From GCA-2688775 sp964524225 (GTDB lineage: Archaea > Nanobdellota > Nanobdellia > Woesearchaeales > GW2011-AR4), in NCBI GenBank assembly GCA_964524225.1, contig CAZGEW010000005.1, positions 1 through 29,985 on the forward strand: a DNA stretch of 29,985 bases, written 5' to 3'. Positions 24,027-29,985 of this stretch are shown here, in pieces (the stretch's first letter is position 1; each line of letters opens with the position of its first letter). The position numbers and the translations under genes are program-made. The notes below the pieces were generated by a model. The model searched no databases. It was not told the origin of the DNA and saw only the letters and a list, made by a program, of their open reading frames with translations.

Positions 24027-25151
24027 TCAAAGAATAATATAAGGCTTCATCTTTAATTTTATAGCCTCTTCAATGTTGTTTTCATCTTCAGAAGTAATAT
24101 AGATGTGTTTCTTCTTGTGCTTTTCGTACTGCTTTATCTTTGCTTTCATTATTTTTTGGTATTCTTTTAGGTAGTTATAAGGGTGATGGTCTATGTATAA
24201 GTTGAGCTTTGGAATATAGAATGAAGCTCTAAAGTCGTCTTTGTCAGCCCATGTAGCAACTGTATTGTACTGAAACAAGAGATTGTTGTCGAACAAAAAA
24301 TTAGCAATTTCCATCTCAGCTCTCATCTTTACTAAGTGACCTGTTTTTGTCTTAAATATGGGCTCAGAAAATTCACTTCTCTGCATTAGTTCAGAGTTTT
24401 TAATTTGTATACCCTTTTCCATTCTTATTTCGTCGAATAATGAAATAGATTCCTTATTTTCAAAATTCTTATTTAAATTGATAACATTGTCAAATGATTG
24501 TACTGCATCCTTGATTTTATTCATTAGCACTTCCATATGGCCTTTATTGTACCAACCTTCTATGTTATTCCTATCAAGTTCTGCAGCTTGGGTAAAGCAC
24601 TCATGAGCAAGCTTGATAAGGTTCTTTTTTCTGTCTCCTTCTTTGTATTCCTCAAGCATTTTGTCACTCACCTCCCAGTCTTTGTCCTCTGCAATCCTAT
24701 AAGCACCAGACTTATATCTACCTTCAACAAATAATTTTTTCCTGTAGAAACAATTACCCTTACCCATTAAAGCCTTGAGCTTATTTTCATCATCAATCAT
24801 ATCAAGCCCTAATGCCTTGTTAAAGTAATTGATAGCTTCATCAAAATTGTCAAGATAAGAATAACATGCCGCTGTGTTATAGTTGCACTTGAATATGAAT
24901 TCTGTTGCATTCTTAAATATGTCCTGCTCATTACCTTTATAAGGATAAAATTCCAGTGCTTTGGAGTACTCCTCAATTGCTGTTTGGTATTGTTTTAGCT
25001 GAGCTAGTCTATCAGCTTCCCTTTTTATCTCTTCAGCCTTTTTAATTTCTTCAGTCTCTCTAAAGGACTCTAGCCTTCCCTTCTCTCTCCTTCTGGAATA
25101 AATCTTATTTTTCTGGTTTATAAAAAAATCCTTTATCTTTTCGATTACCAT
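24027..25151 (-). CDS. TPR protein with nuclease-fold-like C-terminal domain
   Basis: The 374-residue protein starts with a basic, coiled-coil-like segment (about 20-50), then TPR units from residue 45 to about 230 (AIEEYSKALEFYP, CNYNTAACYSYLDNFDEAINYFNKAL, LAHECFTQAAELDRNNIEGWYNKG). The C-terminal part (about 268-365) follows the layout of PD-(D/E)XK domains attached to DNA repair and helicase proteins: a helix with AEMEIANFL (E279), a strand DFRASFYIP (306-314), YIDHHP (319-324), then KAKIKQYEKHKKKHIYIT. The usual Asp of the P-D-F-Y motif is Ser310 and the next acid is D321, so cleavage activity is doubtful. A TATA box lies at 25179-25186. It is convergent with the surface protein gene. 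Confidence 0.7.
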   Translation of the reverse strand: MVIEKIKDFFINQKNKIYSRRREKGRLESFRETEEIKKAEEIKREADRLAQLKQYQTAIEEYSKALEFYPYKGNEQDIFKNATEFIFKCNYNTAACYSYLDNFDEAINYFNKALGLDMIDDENKLKALMGKGNCFYRKKLFVEGRYKSGAYRIAEDKDWEVSDKMLEEYKEGDRKKNLIKLAHECFTQAAELDRNNIEGWYNKGHMEVLMNKIKDAVQSFDNVINLNKNFENKESISLFDEIRMEKGIQIKNSELMQRSEFSEPIFKTKTGHLVKMRAEMEIANFLFDNNLLFQYNTVATWADKDDFRASFYIPKLNLYIDHHPYNYLKEYQKIMKAKIKQYEKHKKKHIYITSEDENNIEEAIKLKMKPYIIL

Positions 25152-25178
25152 TGTAAACTATTTTTGGTTTATTAGATA

Positions 25179-25186
25179 TATTTAAA
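25179..25186 (-). promoter_or_regulatory. TATA box for the TPR protein
   Basis: TTTAAATA about 32 bases before the ATG at 25151. Confidence 0.5.
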
Positions 25187-25212
25187 ATTTGTTATAATGG
25201 AATCTATTTTGT

Positions 25213-26112
25213 TTATTTCTTCACTACCTCATGCCCTCCAAACTCATTGCGCAAGATAGCAATAACCTTGCCAGCAAAGCTAGGCTTTTTTCTAGATTTG
25301 TGTCTTAGCTTTAATGCGAGCTTTATGCTTTCAAGGGGAACATTGAATTCTTTTGCTGTTTGTACTGTCCATTTGCCTGTTTCTCCTCCTCCAACAATAC
25401 CTCCTATCTTATTTAATTTTTGATCTTTCTTGAAAGCCTTTTCTGCTAATTCGACAAGATAAGACCTTATTATAGAGCCACTATTCCATGCTTTTGCTAT
25501 CTTCATTAAGTCAAGATTTTTATAAGGCCCTTTTGCTAGTAACTCAAAACCATCAGCATAGGCTTGAAGCATAGCATACTCAATTCCATTATGTACCATT
25601 TTTACAAAATGACCTGCTCCTGCATTTCCAACATAGGAATAGCCATTTTTTGCAGAAACAGCTTTGCATACTGGCTCAATATTCTTAAATATTTTTTTAT
25701 CGCCTCCAATTGTTAAACAAGCGCCATATCTTGCACCAGCCAAGCCTCCACTTGTTCCAATATCAAGGAAGTGTATCTTTTTCTTCCTAAGAAATTTATA
25801 CCGTCTTATTGAGTCTTTATAGAACGAATTGCCACCGTCAATTATTATGTCATTTTCTTTTAGGTAAGACAATAATTCCTCTATGAGCAAATCAACTGGT
25901 TTACCAGCTGTCACCATTATCCATATTATTTTTTGTTTTGGTAGCTTGTTGATAAGCTCCTCAATAGAAAAAGCAACTTCAATACTGTGCTTTTTTATTT
26001 TATTTAGTGGCTCAGGACTTCTATTGTAGGCAACAACATCTATACTTTTATCATGAAGATTTAAAACCATATTAAAGCCCATACGTCCTAAGCCGATAAA
26101 GCCGAGTTTCAT
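25213..26112 (-). CDS. gnd: 6-phosphogluconate dehydrogenase (decarboxylating), short type
   Basis: The 299-residue enzyme would oxidise 6-phosphogluconate to ribulose 5-phosphate and CO2. It has the Rossmann motif GFIGLGRMG (4-12), VMVT-like WIMVTAGKP (64-72), IDGGNSFYKDS (91-101), the substrate motif LDIGTSGGLAGARYG (116-130) and catalytic KMVHNGIEYAM (K171, N175, E178). N30-R31-S32 after strand two suggests NADP+ use. The length is that of the short bacterial and archaeal type, which lacks the long C-terminal helical repeat. A separate TATA box (26135-26142) lies 27 bases upstream, so it may also be transcribed apart from zwf. Confidence 0.93.
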   Translation of the reverse strand: MKLGFIGLGRMGFNMVLNLHDKSIDVVAYNRSPEPLNKIKKHSIEVAFSIEELINKLPKQKIIWIMVTAGKPVDLLIEELLSYLKENDIIIDGGNSFYKDSIRRYKFLRKKKIHFLDIGTSGGLAGARYGACLTIGGDKKIFKNIEPVCKAVSAKNGYSYVGNAGAGHFVKMVHNGIEYAMLQAYADGFELLAKGPYKNLDLMKIAKAWNSGSIIRSYLVELAEKAFKKDQKLNKIGGIVGGGETGKWTVQTAKEFNVPLESIKLALKLRHKSRKKPSFAGKVIAILRNEFGGHEVVKK

Positions 26113-26134
26113 GTTATTATCTATTGACGTTATA

Positions 26135-26142
26135 TTTATATA
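26135..26142 (-). promoter_or_regulatory. TATA box for gnd
   Basis: TATATAAA on the minus strand, 27 bases before the ATG at 26112, inside the 43-base gap after the cyclase-family gene. Confidence 0.6.
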
Positions 26143-26155
26143 CTTATTGTTCGGT

Positions 26156-26773
26156 TTATCTTTTAAGTAATATAGCCCTTACTGGTGAAGCATCTCCTTT
26201 TTTTATTTTTAATGGTAATCCATAAAAAAAGTAATTTCCTTGCTTAACCTTGCTTAAATCAAGCCCTTCAAATATTGGGATATTATTTTTTAATAATAGC
26301 TTATGAGTTTCATGATTTGGCTGTTCTCTCTCAATTCCTAACGAGTCAATACCAACTGCTTTTACCTTTTTAGATGCTAAATACTCTGCACCGCTTTTTT
26401 CTAAATAGGTGAAGCTAAAATTAAATTGCTTGTCAGGCTTATTTTTTGTTTTTAATAAAACAATATCATTTTTATTTATTTTTTTATTTTTTAAATGATT
26501 TTTAGTTATTACATTTTCTATTTTTGTGAAATCCAAAACAATTGCAGTGCCCATGAATTTTTCCAAGCTGATTTTTTCAATAGTTTTTCCTCTTGATAAA
26601 AAATGATATGGTGCGTCCACATGTGAGCCTGCATGTGCTTCAATTTCAATTTTGGACTCGTTAGAGCCGTCTTTGATGGTTTTAGTTACTATAACCCTAG
26701 AACGTTTTTCTGGCAAATTCCTCCAAACAGCCATACTATCGTAGATTAACGGTGATAAATCATATATTTTCAT
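26156..26773 (-). CDS. cyclase-family metal-dependent hydrolase (kynurenine formamidase-like)
   Basis: The 205-residue protein has the family signature HAGSHVDAPYHF (H47, H51, D53, H57), a later H154/H157 pair and E169, and the C-terminal GDASPVRAILLKR. Known members are metal hydrolases acting on formyl-kynurenine, isatin or other cyclic amides. Here the gene is co-translated with zwf (ATGA overlap) and followed by gnd. No 6-phosphogluconolactonase of the NagB/Pgl or YbhE type is seen in the window. I infer that it may hydrolyse the phosphogluconolactone made by G6PDH, but the family assignment alone does not prove this. Confidence 0.85.
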   Translation of the reverse strand: MKIYDLSPLIYDSMAVWRNLPEKRSRVIVTKTIKDGSNESKIEIEAHAGSHVDAPYHFLSRGKTIEKISLEKFMGTAIVLDFTKIENVITKNHLKNKKINKNDIVLLKTKNKPDKQFNFSFTYLEKSGAEYLASKKVKAVGIDSLGIEREQPNHETHKLLLKNNIPIFEGLDLSKVKQGNYFFYGLPLKIKKGDASPVRAILLKR

Positions 26774-28293
26774 TTTTGTTGTTGCCTTTCCAATAGGTCA
26801 GCATAAGCAGGCCTTGTAGGCTCTACCCATTTAAAGCCATCACTCTCTATTAGTTTATCTGCTTTGATAGGACCCCAACTTCCAACTCTATACTTAAAAG
26901 GATTCTTATTTTTGAAGAATTCAACTAAATCATCAAAGATGCGCCAAGCATACTCAACCTCTTTCCAGCTTGTAAACAATGTTTGATCTCCAATCATAAC
27001 ATCATAAAGAAGCCTTTCGTATGCTTCTGGGCTATTTGGTCCAAATTTACATTCATGACAAAACTCCATGTTTACGTCTTCTATTGTTACTTTATTGCCA
27101 GGCACCTTGGCATTAAATCTTAAGGTGATGCCCTCATATGGCTGTACCCTTATTATCAACATATTATTTGCTAGATGGAAGTTCTGAAATACATCAAATG
27201 GGGCTTTTTTATACACTATCACAATTTCAGTTGCCCTTTCCTTTAGCCTCTTTCCTGTCCTTAAATAAAACGGCACTCCTTTCCACATGATGTTGTTTAC
27301 TTCAAGCTTTAAAGCTGCATAAGTCTCTGTTGTTGAGTCATTACGCACTTCAGGCTCGTTTGTATAAGACAAGACCTTTTTGCCATTTATTTCACCTTCA
27401 CTATACTGACCTGTAACTGCAATATTATGGATGTTATTTTTGCTAAACTTGATAGATTTCAACACCTTTATCTTAGCATTCCGTAAGTCGTCAGCATTTA
27501 AGCTTTTTGGTGGTTCCATAGCTACTAGTGTAAGTAGCTGCATCATATGGTTTTGCATAACATCACGGATTGCCCCTGCATTATCATAGTAATCTCCTCT
27601 ACCTTCAACGCCTATACTTTCTGCCACTGTGATTTGGACATGCTTTATGTACTCTGTGTTCCATAATGGCTCAAAGATGCTGTTCGCAAATCTGAGTACT
27701 ATAAGATTTTGCACAAGCTCCTTGGCCATGTAATGATCTATCCTATAAATCTGCCTTTCGGTGAAAACCTTTGAGATAGATTTGTTGAGTGCTCTTGCTG
27801 AAGTCAAATCATAACCAAATGGTTTCTCAAACATCACTCTGTTGTAGGCTTTATGCACTTCCTTATTTGTAAGCCTTGCTTTTTTTAAATTATTTACAAT
27901 TGTGCTGAAATAGGATGGATGCGAAGCCAAATAGAATATCCTTTCACATTGGCGGTATTCAAGTCCTGAAATACGCTCCATTAGTTGTTTTAACAAAGTG
28001 TAATCATTTTCATTGGAAAATTCCATTACATGATAATGAATCCTTGAGACTAATTTGTTTGCAGTCTCGTCTATTATTTTAATTCTTGAGTACTTTTTAA
28101 TTGAATCAAGCACTTCTTTTCTGTAGTCTTCATTGGTTTTTTGTTTTCTTGAAATACAAATTATGCTAAAATTTTCTTTAAGATAATTCTCACGTTCAAG
28201 GTAATAAAGCGCAGGGAGAAGCTTTCTGTGAGTAAGATCACCTGTTGCTCCAAATATTGAAAAGATGTAATTAGTGTTGTTCATTTTAATCAT
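26770..28293 (-). CDS. zwf: glucose-6-phosphate 1-dehydrogenase
   Basis: The 507-residue enzyme oxidises glucose 6-phosphate to 6-phosphogluconolactone. It has IFGATGDLTHRKLLPALYYL (13-32) for the nucleotide, CISRKQ (46-51) with Arg suited to NADP+, EKPFG (156-160), the substrate and catalytic RIDHYMAKE (184-192), and GRGDYYDNAGAIRDVMQNHMM. Length and motifs match bacterial Zwf, which is unusual in archaea and suggests transfer from bacteria at some point. It overlaps glk by four bases upstream and the cyclase-family gene by four bases downstream. An alternative ATG lies three codons in. Confidence 0.95.
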   Translation of the reverse strand: MIKMNNTNYIFSIFGATGDLTHRKLLPALYYLERENYLKENFSIICISRKQKTNEDYRKEVLDSIKKYSRIKIIDETANKLVSRIHYHVMEFSNENDYTLLKQLMERISGLEYRQCERIFYLASHPSYFSTIVNNLKKARLTNKEVHKAYNRVMFEKPFGYDLTSARALNKSISKVFTERQIYRIDHYMAKELVQNLIVLRFANSIFEPLWNTEYIKHVQITVAESIGVEGRGDYYDNAGAIRDVMQNHMMQLLTLVAMEPPKSLNADDLRNAKIKVLKSIKFSKNNIHNIAVTGQYSEGEINGKKVLSYTNEPEVRNDSTTETYAALKLEVNNIMWKGVPFYLRTGKRLKERATEIVIVYKKAPFDVFQNFHLANNMLIIRVQPYEGITLRFNAKVPGNKVTIEDVNMEFCHECKFGPNSPEAYERLLYDVMIGDQTLFTSWKEVEYAWRIFDDLVEFFKNKNPFKYRVGSWGPIKADKLIESDGFKWVEPTRPAYADLLERQQQK

Positions 28294-29345
28294 AAGAATA
28301 AAACTCCAGCAAATCCAGCACCAAGCAAACCAACGTTATAGTTAAGCACTAAATAAATTGGTACTTTTTTTAAAACATCTGAAAGTTTATAGCTTTGCAA
28401 AAATGTTTTTACAAACTTATTATCAAATATATCTCTATTTTTTGGAGCTATACCCCCTGCAATATACGCCCCACCCCATGATAAGGAATCAAGTGCAAAA
28501 TTTCTTGCGAATCTAGCATAAACTAATTTGAATATTTCAAACGTAGCCTTACATGTGGCATCAACTCTTCTGTATTTAGATATTAATTCAGGTGGGCTAT
28601 TTGTCTCATCAATTTTTTTTGTATAGCACGTTTCTTTAAACTTTTTAGTTTTCCTTAAAAACAGATAGATATTGCTTATACCTCTTCCAGATAAAAGCTG
28701 TTCATAGCTCATACTCTCTTTTATTTTTCTGTGCTTTTTAATAAAATTTACTAATTCTAATTCTTGCTTATTTTGTGCAGGAAAATCTGTATGGCCAGCT
28801 TCTGACGGAAGTGGAATGTAAGCATTGTTGTGCTCGTCATAGACTAATATCGCTTTGCCTAATCCTGTTCCAGCTCCTATTAGTAGAATAGGAGCTTTTG
28901 AAACTTTTTGAGCATTTTTAATTACAATCACATCATCTTTAGTAAGCAGATTTATGCCGTATCCTACTGCTTCAAAGTCATTAATTAGAAAGATTTTTTC
29001 CAATTTTGTTTTATTTAGCAATTGTTTTTTACTTATACTTAATTTAGCATTCGTTATTTTTGCTTTATCTCTATTATGAGAGATGACACCAGCAATGCCA
29101 AAACATGCCTTTGTTATTTTTATTCTATAGTCCTCTTGCAGATATTCTATTATTTCATTAATAGCATAATATAAAGATCTTAATTCTTGGGTTTTAAAAT
29201 GGAATGAAAGAAGAAGGTTAGGCTTACTATTCTTAACACCAAAAACACCTATGTTGGTGTTAGTACTTCCTATATCGCAACCTAAAATACAATACTCGTA
29301 GCTTTTTTTGCTGAATTTTTTGTACTCTTTTTTTATAAATGACAT
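28290..29345 (-). CDS. glk: glucokinase (bacterial Glk type)
   Basis: The 351-residue kinase has the phosphate-1 motif GCDIGSTNTNIGVF (22-35), the catalytic IND (D123) and the adenosine motif GAGTGLGKAIL (157-167). It also has the sugar-binding LPSEAGHTDFPAQ (179-191), SGRGISNIY (219-227) and a late GGIAPKN. It makes glucose 6-phosphate from glucose and ATP, the substrate for the next gene, zwf. This is the Glk (PF02685) family, not ROK. The start at 29345 is preceded by a 16-bp hairpin and a TATA-like box (29386-29391). Confidence 0.93.
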   Translation of the reverse strand: MSFIKKEYKKFSKKSYEYCILGCDIGSTNTNIGVFGVKNSKPNLLLSFHFKTQELRSLYYAINEIIEYLQEDYRIKITKACFGIAGVISHNRDKAKITNAKLSISKKQLLNKTKLEKIFLINDFEAVGYGINLLTKDDVIVIKNAQKVSKAPILLIGAGTGLGKAILVYDEHNNAYIPLPSEAGHTDFPAQNKQELELVNFIKKHRKIKESMSYEQLLSGRGISNIYLFLRKTKKFKETCYTKKIDETNSPPELISKYRRVDATCKATFEIFKLVYARFARNFALDSLSWGGAYIAGGIAPKNRDIFDNKFVKTFLQSYKLSDVLKKVPIYLVLNYNVGLLGAGFAGVLFL

Positions 29346-29348
29346 ATA

Positions 29349-29383
29349 AAAAAATTTTAAAATCTTCGATTTTAAAATTTTTT
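29349..29383. repeat. 16-bp perfect palindrome before glk
   Basis: The arms AAAAAATTTTAAAATC (29349-29364) and the exact complement (29368-29383) enclose loop TTC. Only three bases separate it from the glk start codon. In RNA it would hide the region just before the ATG. In DNA it contains two TTTTAAAA boxes. It is the longest member of the A/T palindrome family. Confidence 0.75.
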
Positions 29384-29385
29384 CC

Positions 29386-29391
29386 TTTATA
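29386..29391 (-). promoter_or_regulatory. TATA-like box for the glk-zwf unit
   Basis: TATAAA on the minus strand, which would start RNA inside the palindrome, about 17-20 bases before the glk ATG. Confidence 0.4.
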
Positions 29392-29435
29392 CAGAGACGT
29401 AATGCAGATTCTTTTTAGCTAAAAATGAGGCTAAA

Positions 29436-29447
29436 CCTATATATAGG
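29436..29447 (+). promoter_or_regulatory. promoter with TATA box at the centre of a 36-bp dyad
   Basis: CCTATATATAGG, itself a palindrome, preceded by AAA as a BRE-like element. It is the exact centre of a dyad at 29424-29459 in which 15 of 18 pairs match (AATG/CATT, GGCT/AGCC, CCTATA/TATAGG). A regulator bound here would exclude TBP. The predicted RNA start is about 29465. Confidence 0.6.
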
Positions 29448-29485
29448 AGTAGCCCCATTGCATAAAAACCTTTGAGGTGATTCCC

Positions 29486-29587
29486 ATGCAAGAAGTAAAA
29501 AATAATCAATCTTTTTCTATTTTTCTATTTTTGGGAGGAACGACAAATTCCATAGAAGGGGTAATTGAAGAATCAAATATGAGCTAA
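29486..29587 (+). CDS. small ORF with strong Shine-Dalgarno site, 33 aa
   Basis: The ATG is preceded at five bases by GAGGTGA (29474-29480), the best ribosome-binding site in the window, and by a promoter about 45 bases upstream. The peptide has a hydrophobic centre (IFLFLGG, 12-18) and an acidic end. It may be a leader peptide, a small membrane-active protein or a toxin-like peptide; none of these can be told from sequence. It lies inside the inverted-repeat segment. Confidence 0.5.
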   Translation: MQEVKNNQSFSIFLFLGGTTNSIEGVIEESNMS

Positions 29588-29761
29588 GGACATCATATTC
29601 TAAAGCAGATTCTATAACTGCACGCCCTATTCTGATATGCTTGTATGACTCTATTCAGTTTTAATAAAATAATGAGATGTTAAAGAATGAAGGGTTGATT
29701 CAGTTTATGATTACTTTAATCTTAGCTAAGACCATTCTGCATTACGTACTAAAACAAAACC

Positions 29762-29769
29762 TTTAAATA
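29762..29769 (+). promoter_or_regulatory. TATA box for 29823-29985
   Basis: TTTAAATA preceded by AAAACC (BRE-like). It predicts a leader of about 30 bases that ends in a run of seven G (29810-29816) six bases before the ATG, an odd Shine-Dalgarno-like site. Confidence 0.5.
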
Positions 29770-29822
29770 CTACCTAGATAATGCAAAATATATTATATAA
29801 AATATATTAGGGGGGGACTTTA

Positions 29823-29985
29823 ATGTCGAATAAGGACATATTTAATGTCTTTTTAAGGGAAAAACCTGCAATGATGCTAATAGAGCTTAAGAATTCCAAA
29901 TTAGAGTTATACGCTTCATCAATAGCAAAGCAAGTAGATTGCACTTATTCTCATGTTGTGAAGATATTGCAGGAAATGCAAAAAG
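29823..29985 (+). CDS. winged helix-turn-helix regulator, N-terminal part only
   Basis: The 54 codons visible before the window ends encode MSNKDIFNVFLREKPAMMLI followed by ELKNSKLELYASSIAKQVDCTYSHVVKILQEMQK. The last part is an HTH (SIAKQVDCTYSHVVKILQEM), as in MarR/ArsR-type winged helices. It has its own TATA box and a G-rich leader. The right inverted repeat (29722-29747) lies just upstream of the TATA box, so this protein is a candidate binder of both repeats. The rest of the gene is outside the window. Confidence 0.75.
   Translation, partial: MSNKDIFNVFLREKPAMMLIELKNSKLELYASSIAKQVDCTYSHVVKILQEMQK

Larger units (their letters stand above)
29397..29747. repeat. 351-bp segment bounded by 26-bp inverted repeats
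   Basis: The left copy (29397-29422) and right copy (29722-29747, inverted) share ACGTAATGCAGA and TTAGCTAA exactly, separated by six unlike bases. The 477-base gene-free stretch 29346-29822 holds this segment. Inside it are a promoter, a Shine-Dalgarno site and a 33-codon ORF (29486-29587). The rest (29588-29721) shows nothing I recognise. Each repeat lies about 14 bases before a plus-strand TATA box, so they could be regulator sites. They could equally close a structured RNA or bound a small mobile element. No clear target duplication flanks them. Confidence 0.65.

Noticed and set aside
24003..24050. Terminator between the convergent surface protein and TPR genes
   Set aside because: Only an imperfect AT-rich inverted repeat is present, not distinguishable from background.
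29531..29565. Resemblance to the GGGAGGAAA...CCATAG core of RNase P RNA
   Set aside because: Only this one block is similar. The other conserved core segments and a GC-richer helical body are absent, and the block lies inside a small ORF with a good start signal.
29397..29747. Ordinary MITE or insertion sequence
   Set aside because: No transposase fragment and no evident target-site duplication at the ends. Kept only as one of several explanations.

Overview
The window looks like part of an archaeal genome, most likely a small-genome DPANN-type archaeon (Woesearchaeota/Pacearchaeota-like). The DNA is strongly AT-rich. Nearly every isolated gene has a TATA box about 25-30 bases before its ATG with no room for a leader, the pattern of archaeal leaderless transcripts. 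There is an archaeal translin-family protein, an archaeal AAA_14/DUF4143 ATPase, and a surface protein with GYG repeats, a poly-Gly linker, a thrombospondin-like Cys module and a C-terminal membrane anchor. The lineage is inferred from gene content, not from a marker gene. A run of exactly 100 N (17730-17829) shows that this is a scaffold with an unsized gap.

Layout. 1-2318: small unknown genes, a glycosyltransferase with TPRs, and a GC-richer array of hairpins (about 1690-1911). 2403-7095: a translin homologue, a GT-C-like membrane protein co-transcribed with an AAA_14 ATPase, and two divergent small HTH proteins. 7111-10239: a giant membrane protein, convergent with the next block. 10260-22223: twelve tightly packed minus-strand genes, read from 22223 downward: ribbon-helix-helix regulator, flippase, polyprenyl-phosphate hexose synthase-like GT2, GT4, GT2, polysaccharide deacetylase-like gene (interrupted by the gap), two GT2, a GT-C-like giant with a jelly-roll domain, a small membrane protein, GT4 and a methyltransferase. 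This looks like one glycan assembly operon. Divergent from it is the sequon-rich surface protein (22463-24019), a plausible glycan acceptor.

24027-29345: a TPR protein with a nuclease-fold-like C-terminus, then glucokinase, glucose-6-phosphate dehydrogenase, a cyclase-family metal hydrolase and 6-phosphogluconate dehydrogenase. Together these would carry out the oxidative pentose phosphate route, with the cyclase-family protein sitting where a 6-phosphogluconolactonase is needed. 29346-29985: a 477-base stretch without a long gene. It holds a 16-bp hairpin before glk, a 351-bp segment bounded by inverted repeats with its own promoter, a Shine-Dalgarno site and a 33-codon ORF, and then the start of a winged-helix regulator.

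The most unusual signals are the hairpin array with compensatory changes, a family of A-run/T-run palindromes lying both between and inside genes, the inverted-repeat element near the right end, and the candidate non-orthologous lactonase.
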